DNA of 64,000 nucleotides, from assembly GCA_937885645.1 (NCBI GenBank), contig CALABJ010000017.1, positions 62,001-126,000 on the forward strand, read 5' to 3'. The position numbers were made by a program, and so were the translations under genes. The stretch is from RGIG4097 sp937885645 (lineage in GTDB: Bacteria > Bacillota > Clostridia > Christensenellales > CAG-917). Under the pieces are notes generated by a model that saw nothing but the letters and a program-made list of their open reading frames with translations, was not told the DNA's origin and ran no database searches. Numbering within the stretch: the first letter of the stretch is position 1; each line of letters starts with the position of its first letter. Shown here piece by piece: positions 47,923-57,080 of the stretch.

Positions 47923-48327
47923 CTAAACTTGTTCCATTTGATATACTTCAACAACGCTCTTGTCAACACCCATAACCGTGGACGTGGCGTCTAAAAGTTT
48001 CAGCATTACTCCTATATCTTTTGCCCCTTCTGCCACCACAAGGACTCCTGTGACTACGCCGTCCTCACGGACTATCATCACTTCCACCTGCCCTGCCCCC
48101 TCAATTGAGGACAGCACCTTTGAAAGCCGTGTTTCTTCTTCGTCCATAACGATGCTTACTTCTTCCGTCTTTTTTTCGCTTACACCAGAGTATATGATGA
48201 GGGCTAGGGCGATTATGATTGCAGAGATGACAAGTCGTAGTTTTTTTGAGCGGAAAACCTTTTTCACAAAAGGATTGTCCTTTATTTTGTCAAGGACTGC
48301 CGCCCGTCTGTTGTCAACCACTTCCAT
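47923..48327 (-). CDS. spoIIIAG: Stage III sporulation protein AG, short form
   Basis: The 134-residue protein has a membrane segment at about 31-48 followed by the ring-building domain (ETRLSKVLSSIEGAGQVEVM, GVLVVAEGAKD, LLDATSTVMGVDKS). It is clearly shorter than Bacillus SpoIIIAG (about 229), lacking most of the inserted beta-triangle region. It overlaps spoIIIAF by 14 bases. Confidence 0.9.
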   Translation of the reverse strand: MEVVDNRRAAVLDKIKDNPFVKKVFRSKKLRLVISAIIIALALIIYSGVSEKKTEEVSIVMDEEETRLSKVLSSIEGAGQVEVMIVREDGVVTGVLVVAEGAKDIGVMLKLLDATSTVMGVDKSVVEVYQMEQV

Positions 48328-48793
48328 CTTCTACACCCACTGATATTTTGTCCTCGTCCACTCCAGTGACCTTGGCTAGGGTGGATTTCACCCTTGATAT
48401 ATGTGTATTCTCTTCGCTGGCGGTTATGCCTGAAAGAAAGATTTTCACTGAAATCATCTCAACATCTTTCACACTTCCCTCTTTTACGACAACTTTCACC
48501 TCTGCCTTGTAGCCCTCTTTCAAAAGGATTTGTTCAAGATTGTTTTCAAGATTGCTTTCGTATTCCTCACCCTGTGAGGTGAGATAGGCGCTGTCAATTT
48601 CATAACTTACGCCGTCAAAAACAAACTCAAAATCACCGCCGAATATCTTTGGCAAGGGGGCTATCACCGCCACGATAACCAATAGTGAAAAAGCACCGCG
48701 GACGTATTTGGTGATTTGTCCGTCTGGCAGGACGATTTCTAGAAGAAGCCCTAGTGCTATTATCCCTACAATCCCAAGAAGCCACTCACTCAC
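48314..48793 (-). CDS. spoIIIAF: Stage III sporulation protein AF
   Basis: The 159-residue protein has two N-terminal membrane segments (about 3-20 and 32-50) and a soluble C-terminal domain (EQILLKEGYKAEVKVVVKEG). It belongs to the mother-cell part of the SpoIIIA channel. One base separates it from spoIIIAE. Confidence 0.9.
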   Translation of the reverse strand: MSEWLLGIVGIIALGLLLEIVLPDGQITKYVRGAFSLLVIVAVIAPLPKIFGGDFEFVFDGVSYEIDSAYLTSQGEEYESNLENNLEQILLKEGYKAEVKVVVKEGSVKDVEMISVKIFLSGITASEENTHISRVKSTLAKVTGVDEDKISVGVEDGSG

Positions 48794-48794
48794 G

Positions 48795-50000
48795 CTACAC
48801 CCCGTTGAATACGCCTATGACAAGCATAATAAGAACGAAAAACATAAACGCCACCCCTGCAAGAGCGGATATGAGAAGTGAGCAGTTGTCTGCAACCGTG
48901 GACAGCATATTTGACACTCTGTCGTCACCTATTGGCTCTGCCACCGCTGAGGCAAGGCGCAGTGAAAAGATGAATACCACAATCTTCAAAAGAGGAAACA
49001 TAACCGTTGCAACAAGGACTATGACTGCAGTGTAGCCAAAGGCGTTTTTCACCAGCATCATTGATGCACCGACTAGGTCAAAGCCGTCTGAAAGATAACC
49101 GCCTAAGATAGGCACGTAGCTTGAAAGAGCAAATTTTGCCGCACTGTACCCTACTTTGTCCACAACTCCCCCTGCTATGCCACCTACGGTGAGGAAAGTG
49201 CCGTAAAGCCCAAACACTATGCCTATAAGCCAACTGGACACTGACTTGAACATTTTGTTCATTTTGGTCAGTTTTACGTTTTTGGACAGGTTGCCAACTA
49301 CCGCAAACACCACGCAAGCAATAAATGCTGGCAAAATCACCTTTGATATGAGTGCCATAACTCCGCCCCCTAGCACTGCCATCATAGGTTGATAGGTGGC
49401 AACTCCCGTTGTTGCACCAAGCCCTGCAAGCAAGGTGAGAAGCACTGGAAATACGCCCTCTGCAAAGGCGGTCATATTGTTTATGGTGGTGACTGTCACC
49501 TGCACTACGCTGACTATGGCTGAGGACAAAACTACAACTATCACTGCATAGCACACTACGTGGACAATCTCGCTGGTGCCTGTCTTCAAAAACCCTGAGG
49601 TCATGCCTGACAGCATACTTTTCAAGAGGGATACCACTAAAATTGTGATAATAGCGGGCAGAAAACCTACGAAATATTTGCCTAGGGACTTTAATAGTGC
49701 GGTGAGAAAGTTTGAAAAGAAGTCCTCTGTTTCACCCTTTGTAAGCCCTTTGATAAACTCCTTCAAGTCGTGAAAAGGCACTGCGGATTTTTGCTCATCT
49801 TCTAGTGAATCCAAAAACCGCTGAAAGGCGTCTGTGTCAAGGTTTTCTATGGCTTTCACCGTGCTTGAAGACAAGTTGTCAAAAAGGTCATCTTCGTCTT
49901 TTGCGACAGCAACTCCTTCACTTGAAAAAAGGGCTAGCGTAATCACCGCCGCCGTCAAAAACAAAAATGTTGCTCTCCACTTCCCTTTCACCTTTTTCAT
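48795..50000 (-). CDS. spoIIIAE: Stage III sporulation protein AE
   Basis: The 401-residue polytopic protein has an N-terminal signal-like segment (ATFLFLTAAVITLALF), a soluble region, and about eight membrane segments with FAEGVFPVLLTLLAGLGA and FALSSYVPILGGYLSDGFDL typical of the family. It is proposed to form the central membrane pore of the SpoIIIA complex. Its start overlaps spoIIIAD by 4 bases. Confidence 0.95.
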   Translation of the reverse strand: MKKVKGKWRATFLFLTAAVITLALFSSEGVAVAKDEDDLFDNLSSSTVKAIENLDTDAFQRFLDSLEDEQKSAVPFHDLKEFIKGLTKGETEDFFSNFLTALLKSLGKYFVGFLPAIITILVVSLLKSMLSGMTSGFLKTGTSEIVHVVCYAVIVVVLSSAIVSVVQVTVTTINNMTAFAEGVFPVLLTLLAGLGATTGVATYQPMMAVLGGGVMALISKVILPAFIACVVFAVVGNLSKNVKLTKMNKMFKSVSSWLIGIVFGLYGTFLTVGGIAGGVVDKVGYSAAKFALSSYVPILGGYLSDGFDLVGASMMLVKNAFGYTAVIVLVATVMFPLLKIVVFIFSLRLASAVAEPIGDDRVSNMLSTVADNCSLLISALAGVAFMFFVLIMLVIGVFNGV

Positions 50001-50386
50001 ACCATATTTACAAGTTCCGTCACCACATCTATCAAGGCAGACACAATGGATATGCTCATTGCAAAAATGGTCAGTTTGCCTCCAAACTGCAACTTTGATG
50101 CGATACTCCCACAGCCTGCATCGTTGGCTATTGACGATGAATACTCGGTGAGATAGCCTATGCCTATGATTTTCAGCACGGCGGTGAAAATGCCCTCGTC
50201 AACTCCGCTCTTTTTCACAATTTTGTCAAAGGATAATATGACGTCTTGAAGGGTGGACAACAGCAATATCACCATAACAACTCCCGTCACTATGGTGGCA
50301 AACACCGCAAACTCCGGTTTGGTGGACTTCAAAAGCAACACTACCACCACTCCTATCAAGGCTATTGAAATCAGTTTGAATATCAT
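49997..50386 (-). CDS. spoIIIAD: Stage III sporulation protein AD
   Basis: The 129-residue membrane protein has four hydrophobic segments and the characteristic IGYLTEYSSSIANDAGCGSI block. It overlaps the spoIIIAC stop by one base. Confidence 0.94.
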   Translation of the reverse strand: MIFKLISIALIGVVVVLLLKSTKPEFAVFATIVTGVVMVILLLSTLQDVILSFDKIVKKSGVDEGIFTAVLKIIGIGYLTEYSSSIANDAGCGSIASKLQFGGKLTIFAMSISIVSALIDVVTELVNMV

Positions 50387-50583
50387 CAGTACAAGGACAG
50401 CAAGGATTTGATGGTGTCAAAAAGTCCGCTTATCATGTCTATCACAAGGACTATGACAACGATGAGCCCTGCAAGGGTTGCAAAAGTGGCGACGTCATCT
50501 CTGTCGCTCTTTTTGAGAATCATACTGACTATGGCAGTCAATATGCCTATGCCTGCAATTTTCAAAATTATATCAATGCCCAT
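50386..50583 (-). CDS. spoIIIAC: Stage III sporulation protein AC
   Basis: The 65-residue protein has two membrane segments and begins MGIDIILKIAGIGILTAIVS, typical of the family, with the ILKKSDRDDVATFATLAGL loop. One base separates it from spoIIIAB. Confidence 0.94.
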   Translation of the reverse strand: MGIDIILKIAGIGILTAIVSMILKKSDRDDVATFATLAGLIVVIVLVIDMISGLFDTIKSLLSLY

Positions 50584-50584
50584 A

Positions 50585-51094
50585 CTAGCCCAATATCACA
50601 AGGAGTGCCACCCCAAGAAGGGCAAACAACTTGAAGTACATACTCCCCTTTTTCTTCATATCTTCCTCCGCCTGTTTTAGACGAGAGGTGAAAGCACCAT
50701 TGCATTTGTCAACAAAAGATATTTGCTCGGTGAGAGAGGTTTTGCCTATGCCCTGCAAAAAGTGGAGAATTTCGCTCTTTTCCTCCTTTTTCAAGTGCAA
50801 AACTTCCCATTTGTCTAGGTCGCGGTCAAACTTACCTTTGGTGGTCAGGTCGGTTTGGTATTCCTTGACTACGTCAACCCACTTGCCCTTTTTGTCCTTA
50901 ACGTACTTGGTGCAGAAGTCGGTGACCGTTGGCATACTGAAAGACAACTCTCCCTTGAAAACTCCGCAAAACTCCACTAAATCCTTGTAGAATTTCACCT
51001 TTTCGGCGTATCCTCTCTTCACCATAAGCCCTATATAAGTGGACACAAGGGCAAGCACGCCCCCTGCCACAAACCGCAAAATCTCACTTTTCAT
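50585..51094 (-). CDS. spoIIIAB: Stage III sporulation protein AB
   Basis: The 169-residue protein has membrane segments at both ends and a helical middle, resembling type II secretion GspF-like parts. VEFCGVFKGELSFS and GIGKTSLTEQISFV fit the family. It overlaps the spoIIIAA end by 11 bases. Confidence 0.9.
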   Translation of the reverse strand: MKSEILRFVAGGVLALVSTYIGLMVKRGYAEKVKFYKDLVEFCGVFKGELSFSMPTVTDFCTKYVKDKKGKWVDVVKEYQTDLTTKGKFDRDLDKWEVLHLKKEEKSEILHFLQGIGKTSLTEQISFVDKCNGAFTSRLKQAEEDMKKKGSMYFKLFALLGVALLVILG

Positions 51095-51971
51095 ATATTG
51101 ACACTATCTTTCCTATGGGTGCAAGGGTGACAAAACACTGAAAACACTCCTCTATCCCAACGAAAGTTTCACTGCGTTTCAAATCATCCAAATTTTTGCC
51201 GTGGACTGAGGCAAACACCTTGACGCCACACCTCATAATGTCCTTGACCGCCTCGATATCTTCACGGCGGAATAACTCGTCTGTGACGATAAGCTGAGGT
51301 GAGGATGACCGCACGGCAAACTCGTAGGCTACCGCCTTTGACACTCCGCTCATAACTTCGCTTTCACCAAGGTCTAGAGTGCCGTCAACACCCCCTAACT
51401 CAAACCTTTCATCTATGACAAGGGTGTTGAGGTGTGAGGACACTTGCCGTGCCATATCACGAAGCAGAGTTGTTTTCCCTGCCCCGGGCGGTGATATGAC
51501 AAGGGTGGATTTCAAGTGGGAATAGCCATCGCCTACAACCCTTTCTGTCACTTTGTCCGCACAGCCTTTCACCTCATGTGGAATGCGAAGCACAAGGGCG
51601 TTTACGTCCTTTACAGTGACAATTCTGCCCCCTTCAACAACTCCCCTGCCCACAACTCCTATTCGTATGCCGTCCTTGACAAGATAGCCTTTTGTCAGTT
51701 GGTCGTTGACGGCGTAGATAGAAAAATCACTGGCAATGCCAAGCACCCTATCTACGTCGTCACGGGTGACAACGTAAACTCCGCTCTCAGTCCGTGGACA
51801 ACACCTTACACCCCCTTGAAAGAGGATTAGAGGCTTGCCAACACGAAGCCTAACCTCGGTGACTAAACCCTCGTCAAAGCCCTCTAAAACCCTTTCAAGA
51901 CGTCCGTCTATAAGTCCGCGAAACATACTAAAAGATATGTGGTGGCAGTGAGCAAAATTCAGCGGTGACAA
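51084..51971 (-). CDS. spoIIIAA: Stage III sporulation protein AA, secretion-type ATPase
   Basis: The roughly 295-residue ATPase has VTEVRLRVGKPL at the N-terminus, Walker A SPPGAGKTTLLRD, TLVIDERFELGG and the Walker B-type VTDELFRREDIEA. It powers the mother-cell SpoIIIA complex. The longest frame starts with TTG at 51971; ATG at 51926 (MFRGLIDG) is equally possible, since neither has a clear ribosome binding site. First gene of the operon; the sigma-E promoter expected here is not evident to me. Confidence 0.94.
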   Translation of the reverse strand: MSPLNFAHCHHISFSMFRGLIDGRLERVLEGFDEGLVTEVRLRVGKPLILFQGGVRCCPRTESGVYVVTRDDVDRVLGIASDFSIYAVNDQLTKGYLVKDGIRIGVVGRGVVEGGRIVTVKDVNALVLRIPHEVKGCADKVTERVVGDGYSHLKSTLVISPPGAGKTTLLRDMARQVSSHLNTLVIDERFELGGVDGTLDLGESEVMSGVSKAVAYEFAVRSSSPQLIVTDELFRREDIEAVKDIMRCGVKVFASVHGKNLDDLKRSETFVGIEECFQCFVTLAPIGKIVSIYEK

Positions 51972-52131
51972 AGCAAGACAAAATCCGTCAAATAAAAAGT
52001 GCGCTCAAATGATTTTTGAGCAAAATTCACCTTGTATATAATGTAAACTTAAACAAGCGATAACTATATTAAATTATCGTGTGCGGGCACGCGCAAGTGA
52101 ATTTTTTATTCGTTTTCATTTTTTTGGCAAT

Positions 52132-52161
52132 AAAAAACCCACTCCGTGGAGTGGGCGTTTT
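52132..52161 (-). terminator. Terminator of efp
   Basis: AAACCCACTCC and GGAGTGGGCGTTT pair with a very short loop, 20 bases past the efp stop. Confidence 0.7.
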
Positions 52162-52180
52162 ATAAACACAGGGGTTTAGA

Positions 52181-52744
52181 TTAGACACGTGACATATATT
52201 CGCCTGTTCTTGTGTCAATGCGGATGGTGTCGCCTTCGTTGACAAACATAGGAACCATAAGTTCGTAGCCAGTTTCAACGGTTGCGGGTTTGGTTGCGTT
52301 GGTTGCGGTGTTGCCAACAACTGCGGGTTCGCAAATGGTGATGAGGAGTTCAACAAAGTTTTCGGGTTCAACTGAGAAGGGTGAGCCTTGGAAGAACTTC
52401 ATCTTCACGGTGCCGTTTTCTTTGACGAATTGGAGTGCGTCTTCAACTTGGCTGTGGTTCAAAGGAATTTGCTCGTAGGTTTCTTTGTCCATGAAGTAGT
52501 AGAATTCGCCATCGGTGTAGAGATATTCCATTTCCTTTGTTTCGATGTGTGCAAGTTCAAGTTTGTCGGTGGGGTTGAAGGTGTTTTCAAGAGTTCTGCC
52601 ATCAACGACGTTCTTCATCTTTGTACGGACGAATGCTGCGCCTTTGCCGGGTTTGACGTGTTGGAACTCGACGATGGTCATGATTTTGCCTTCATACAAA
52701 AAGGTCACGCCTTTTCTGATGTCGCCTGCCATAATTTGTGCCAT
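52181..52744 (-). CDS. efp: Elongation factor P
   Basis: The 187-residue three-domain protein has the KOW-like N-terminus with the modifiable loop KPGKGAAF and ends DTRTGEYMSRV. EF-P relieves ribosome stalling at polyproline. AGGAGAAAAATATT precedes the ATG. It follows the M24 peptidase gene, as in Bacillus. Confidence 0.97.
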   Translation of the reverse strand: MAQIMAGDIRKGVTFLYEGKIMTIVEFQHVKPGKGAAFVRTKMKNVVDGRTLENTFNPTDKLELAHIETKEMEYLYTDGEFYYFMDKETYEQIPLNHSQVEDALQFVKENGTVKMKFFQGSPFSVEPENFVELLITICEPAVVGNTATNATKPATVETGYELMVPMFVNEGDTIRIDTRTGEYMSRV

Positions 52745-52793
52745 AATATTTTTCTCCTGTTAATTAAATTTCTTATTTGTCGCCAGAGGCGGA

Positions 52794-53495
52794 TTATTTG
52801 ATGGTGATGAGTTCAACCGGTTGACGGCTGACGGGACCCTTTGTGCCAACGATGATCATATTTTCAATGCGGACGCCAAGTTTGTCTTGGAGATAGATGC
52901 CGGGCTCGATGGTGATGACTTCCCCATTTTTGAGGAATTCTTCACTGCGTGCGTTGACAGTGGGTTTTTCGTGGATTTCTGTGCCTACGCCGTGGCCTGT
53001 GCCATGGATGTAGTTGTCGCCATATCCACAAAGTGAGATATAGTCGCGGGTGAGAGCATCAACTGCCTTGCAAGATGCGCCTTCCTTGACGCCGTCCATG
53101 CCAAGCTGGTATGCCTTCAATACGATTTCATAGACCTTTCTTTGTTCGTCAGTGATGTCACCGTATGCCATTGTGCGGGTGAAATCTGAGCAGTAGCCAT
53201 CATAGATTGCGCCCATATCGATAGTGATGAGGTCGCCCCACTTAAGTTTTGTGTCGGTGGGAACGTGGTGAGGTTCGCATCCGCCTGCGCCAAACGCTAC
53301 GATTGTGTCAAAGGACACGTCTGAGCCACCAAGTTCAAGGACCTTTGCTTTGATTTTGTCTGCGATTTCAATCTCGGTGACACCTGCTTTCAGTTCACCA
53401 AGAATATAATCAAAGACGTCGTCAATGATTTCTGCTGCTTTTACGATTTTTGCTATTTCTTCTGCGGTTTTGACCGTGGTCACGTTATTTTGCAT
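52794..53495 (-). CDS. M24 metallopeptidase (Xaa-Pro peptidase-like) lacking the N-terminal domain
   Basis: The 233-residue protein is only the pita-bread catalytic domain. The metal ligands are present in order: two Asp in GAIYDGYCSDFTRT, His in GTGHGVGTEIHE, Glu in TIEPGIY and Glu in VRIENM. Its position before efp is that of Bacillus YqhT, a PepQ-like enzyme of about 353 residues with an N-terminal creatinase domain, which is absent here. A methionine aminopeptidase is the alternative, but position and the HHVPTD block favour Xaa-Pro peptidase. It overlaps rny by 11 bases. Confidence 0.85.
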   Translation of the reverse strand: MQNNVTTVKTAEEIAKIVKAAEIIDDVFDYILGELKAGVTEIEIADKIKAKVLELGGSDVSFDTIVAFGAGGCEPHHVPTDTKLKWGDLITIDMGAIYDGYCSDFTRTMAYGDITDEQRKVYEIVLKAYQLGMDGVKEGASCKAVDALTRDYISLCGYGDNYIHGTGHGVGTEIHEKPTVNARSEEFLKNGEVITIEPGIYLQDKLGVRIENMIIVGTKGPVSRQPVELITIK

Positions 53496-55101
53496 ATTCT
53501 ACACTTCTCACTTCACGGATTACGTTGACTTTGATTTGGCCGGGATATTCCAGTTCATTTTCAAGCTTTTCAGCAATTTCCTTTGCAAGGAACACTGTTG
53601 CTTCGTCATTGACTTGTTCGGGCTTGACGAGAACGCGGATTTCTCTGCCTGCTTGCACTGCGAAGGTTTGTTCCACACCGTCAAAGGACTTGGCGAGGAC
53701 TTCCAACTTTTCAATACGCTTGACGTAGTTTTCAAGAGATTCACGACGTGCGCCGGGACGTGCTGATGAAATTGCGTCTGCTGCTTGGACGAGGACTGCT
53801 GAAATGGTTTCAGGTTCTACGTCGTTGTGGTGGGCAGCGATTGCATGGATGACTTCACCACTTTCACGATATTTCTTGGCAAGGTCAACACCAATTTGGA
53901 TGTGTGTGCCTTCCACTTCGTGGTCGATTGCTTTACCTATGTCGTGGAGCAAACCTGCTCTCTTTGCAACTCTGGGATCAATGCCCAACTCTTGTGCCAT
54001 AAGTGAGGCAAGATAGGACACTTCCAATGAGTGCTTGAGGACGTTTTGGCCATAGCTGGTGCGGTATTTAAGTCTGCCGAGGATCTTGACGATTTCGGGG
54101 TGGACGCCGTGGAGTCCTGCTTCAAACACTGCTTCTTCACCTGCTTCCTTGATGCCTGCTTCAACTTCTTTGCGGATTTTGTCTGCGATTTCTTCAATGC
54201 GTGCAGGGTGAATACGTCCGTCTGCGATGAGTTTTTCAAGGGTGAGTCTTGCCACTTCTCTTCTCACAGGGTCAAAACTTGACAATGTGATGACGTCGGG
54301 AGTGTCATCGATGATGAGGTCAACACCGGTGGCTGATTCCAATGCGCGGATGTTGCGACCCATTCTGCCGATGATTCTGCCCTTCATTTCGTCACTGGGC
54401 AGTGCAACAACTGAAACTGTGTTTTCAGTTGCGTGGTCTGCTGCGCAACGTTGAATTGCAAGACCGATAATGTTTTGTGCTTCCTTCACTGCATTGTCTT
54501 TGACGTCTGCAATGAGTTGTTTGGCTTCTGCTGTTGCACGCTTTTTGACCCCTTCGAGAAGTGCATCTTTCAGTTCTTGTGATGCCTCTTCCTTGGTCAT
54601 GCCTGCCACACGTTCAAGTTCCTTTTGGACACTTTCTTGTGCCACGTTCAGTTCTTGCTCGACTGCTTTCAGCCTTTCTTTGTTTTCTTCAAGGGCTTTT
54701 TGAGCCTTTTCGAGGTCTTCCAGTTTTCTGTCAAGAGTTTGTTCCTTCTTGTCAATGGAATCCTCTTTCTTTTCAAGTGCCGCTTCCTTTTGGGCAAGAC
54801 GATTTTCAGTACGTTGCCAGTCGGCTCTGCGTTCCTTTGTTTCCTTTTCAAACTCTGAACGCATTCTGTTTTGTTGTTCTTTTGCTTCGAGAAGACCGTC
54901 CTTGCGGATGTCTTTTGCTTCGAGATTTGCTTCTTCTATGATTCTTGCTGCTTCTCTCTTTGCCACGCCAATTTTGTTTTGTGAATACAATCTATACACA
55001 AACAGCCCGATAAGCGCACCTACAACGAGGGTTGCTATGGCTATTCCAACAACAGGACCGGCGTCAAGTGCAGCAAGCAAAATGAGATTGCTTGTCATCA
55101 C
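53485..55101 (-). CDS. rny: Ribonuclease Y
   Basis: The 538-residue protein has an N-terminal membrane segment (about 15-35), a long coiled coil (about 45-210), a KH domain (EMKGRIIGRMGRNIRALE) and the HD catalytic domain (AGLLHDIGKAIDHE). It starts mRNA decay at the membrane in Firmicutes. The 214-base gap to recA holds only short weak stems. Confidence 0.96.
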   Translation of the reverse strand: MMTSNLILLAALDAGPVVGIAIATLVVGALIGLFVYRLYSQNKIGVAKREAARIIEEANLEAKDIRKDGLLEAKEQQNRMRSEFEKETKERRADWQRTENRLAQKEAALEKKEDSIDKKEQTLDRKLEDLEKAQKALEENKERLKAVEQELNVAQESVQKELERVAGMTKEEASQELKDALLEGVKKRATAEAKQLIADVKDNAVKEAQNIIGLAIQRCAADHATENTVSVVALPSDEMKGRIIGRMGRNIRALESATGVDLIIDDTPDVITLSSFDPVRREVARLTLEKLIADGRIHPARIEEIADKIRKEVEAGIKEAGEEAVFEAGLHGVHPEIVKILGRLKYRTSYGQNVLKHSLEVSYLASLMAQELGIDPRVAKRAGLLHDIGKAIDHEVEGTHIQIGVDLAKKYRESGEVIHAIAAHHNDVEPETISAVLVQAADAISSARPGARRESLENYVKRIEKLEVLAKSFDGVEQTFAVQAGREIRVLVKPEQVNDEATVFLAKEIAEKLENELEYPGQIKVNVIREVRSVEYAK

Positions 55102-55315
55102 TGACCTCCATATATATTATCAAGAGATAAATCTCTTGTTATCAACATTATAGAACACAATAGTTCAATAGTCAATTTTTTCGGCGCTCATAATACACAA
55201 AAAAAGCATATTATAAGCACTTACGTGCGCGTATTCGGGGATAAAATGGCTTTTCAGCACGAAAACGCCACTTCTCCCTCAATACATTTGATGCTTAAAG
55301 TGGTCAGGTCAATGA

Positions 55316-56296
55316 CTAGAAACCAAGTTTTTCTCTGACTTTTGCATTGATTTCTTCTGCAACGTCAGCGTTGTTTCTAAGATATTCAAGGACTCTTTCT
55401 CTGCCTTGACCGATCTTTTCGTCATTGTAGCTGAACCAACTGCCACTCTTTTGGATGATGCCCTTTTCAACTGCAACGTCAACCATACAGCCAAGTGCTG
55501 AAATGCCTGTGCCGTAAAGGATGTCAAATTCTGCAACTTTGAAAGGAGGTGCAACTTTGTTTTTGACGATCTTTGCCTTGACGTGGTTGCCAACGATTTC
55601 GGTGCCGTCCTTGAGGGCGTCTGTCTTGCGGATGTCAATGCGAACTGATGCGTAGAATTTCAGTGCCTTGCCGCCTGTTGTCACTTCGGGGTTTCCGTAC
55701 ATGACGCCAACCTTTTCACGAAGTTGGTTGATGAAGATGATGGTGCACTTTGACTTTGATGCAACTGCGGTCAGTTTGCGCAGTGCTTGTGACATAAGTC
55801 TTGCTTGAAGACCAACGTGGCTGTCACCCATTTCGCCGTCGATTTCTGCTTGAGGAGTGAGGGCTGCAACTGAGTCAACGACTACGATGTCGATTGCCCC
55901 ACTTCTCACAAGAGTTTCGAGGATTTCAAGGGCTTGCTCACCACTGTCGGGTTGTGAGATGTAGAGGTCTTCAATTTGAACACCAAGTTTTGATGCGTAC
56001 ATAGGATCAAGGGCGTGCTCTGCATCGATGAATGCTGCTGTGCCACCTTTCTTTTGCACTTCTGCAACAGCGTGGAGTGCCACCGTGGTTTTGCCTGATG
56101 ATTCAGGGCCGTAGATTTCCACAATTCTGCCTACGGGAAAACCGCCGATGCCAAGAGCGCTGTCAAGGGTGAGGCAACCTGAGGACACGGCTTCAACTTG
56201 TTGCACCATTTCGCCGTCCATCTTCATGATTGAACCTTTGCCATATTTCTTTTCGATTGCCGCGAGGGCAAGTTCGAGATTGGTTTTTTCTGCCAT
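55316..56296 (-). CDS. recA: Recombinase A
   Basis: The 326-residue protein has Walker A GPESSGKTT, the L1/L2 DNA-binding loops (INQLREKVGVMYGNPEVT-TGG) and the C-terminal domain, ending AKVREKLGF without the usual long acidic tail. It mediates strand exchange and LexA cleavage. AAAAGGAGAACTCTA precedes the ATG. No LexA-type box is seen in the 33 bases before the gene, so it may be co-transcribed with the cinA-like gene. Confidence 0.97.
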   Translation of the reverse strand: MAEKTNLELALAAIEKKYGKGSIMKMDGEMVQQVEAVSSGCLTLDSALGIGGFPVGRIVEIYGPESSGKTTVALHAVAEVQKKGGTAAFIDAEHALDPMYASKLGVQIEDLYISQPDSGEQALEILETLVRSGAIDIVVVDSVAALTPQAEIDGEMGDSHVGLQARLMSQALRKLTAVASKSKCTIIFINQLREKVGVMYGNPEVTTGGKALKFYASVRIDIRKTDALKDGTEIVGNHVKAKIVKNKVAPPFKVAEFDILYGTGISALGCMVDVAVEKGIIQKSGSWFSYNDEKIGQGRERVLEYLRNNADVAEEINAKVREKLGF

Positions 56297-56329
56297 TAGA
56301 GTTCTCCTTTTATCTATATTTTCACCGAC

Positions 56330-57067
56330 TTACAAGAGCAAAATGTCACCGCGTAAGTATCTTACGAGATAGAATAATGCCAAGTTTGCCGTTGCGTTTC
56401 TTATTTGATTTCTGTCGCCAGAAAGTCGTCTTTCAAAGGTGGTGATAAACTCTCCTCCACCTACGCCGATATACACAAGCCCGACGGGCTTGCCTTCGTC
56501 CCCTGTTGGACCTGCAAGGCCTGTTGTGGCAAGGCCGATGTCCACTTTGGGGCTAAGAAGACCTTTCACCATCATGTGAGCGGTCTCTTTTGACACGGTG
56601 CCGTATTCCCCTATAAATGCACGAGGAATATTCAACCTGTCCATTTTGGAGTGGCGGTTGTAGCACACTATGCCCTCATAAAAGTTTTCACTGATGCCTG
56701 CAACTGAGGTGAGGCGGGAGCATATCTCCCCTCCTGTCAAACTCTCTGCCACTGCAAGCACCTTTTTGTTGCGTTTGAGAAGTTTTGCTGCAAGGACGTG
56801 AAGTTCAACGTCCTCCGTTGCGTACACTTGCTCGTTGAAGCAGTTATACACATAAGACTTGACCATTTCAAAACTTTCTCTTGTGCCCGCTGAAGTCATT
56901 GTAATCTTTGCGTCAAGACAATTTTCCTCTACGTCAAAGGTGACTCCCATGCCGAGATAATCACTGAGTTTGAGACGTATTGTGGCCATATCTAGCCCGC
57001 AAATTTTGACAACTTCTTGTATCATTGCTTGTTCTTTTGTGTAGATTTTATTTTTTTGATTTAACAA
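56330..57067 (-). CDS. pncC: CinA C-terminal-type protein (nicotinamide-nucleotide amidase) without MoCF domain
   Basis: Residues from about 90 are the CinA amidase domain: AVAESLTGGEICSRLTSVAG with the active-site serine and TTGLAGPTGDEGKPVGLVY. The first 85 or so residues match the KH-like middle domain seen in full CinA (GVTFDVEENCLDAKITMTSA); the N-terminal molybdopterin-binding-like domain is missing. The enzyme deamidates NMN in pyridine nucleotide salvage. The start is unclear: TTG at 57067 or ATG at 57025 (MIQEVVKIC). Gene order pgsA-cinA-recA is standard. Confidence 0.85.
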   Translation of the reverse strand: MLNQKNKIYTKEQAMIQEVVKICGLDMATIRLKLSDYLGMGVTFDVEENCLDAKITMTSAGTRESFEMVKSYVYNCFNEQVYATEDVELHVLAAKLLKRNKKVLAVAESLTGGEICSRLTSVAGISENFYEGIVCYNRHSKMDRLNIPRAFIGEYGTVSKETAHMMVKGLLSPKVDIGLATTGLAGPTGDEGKPVGLVYIGVGGGEFITTFERRLSGDRNQIRNATANLALFYLVRYLRGDILLL

Positions 57068-57080
57068 GTTAAATCACTTA

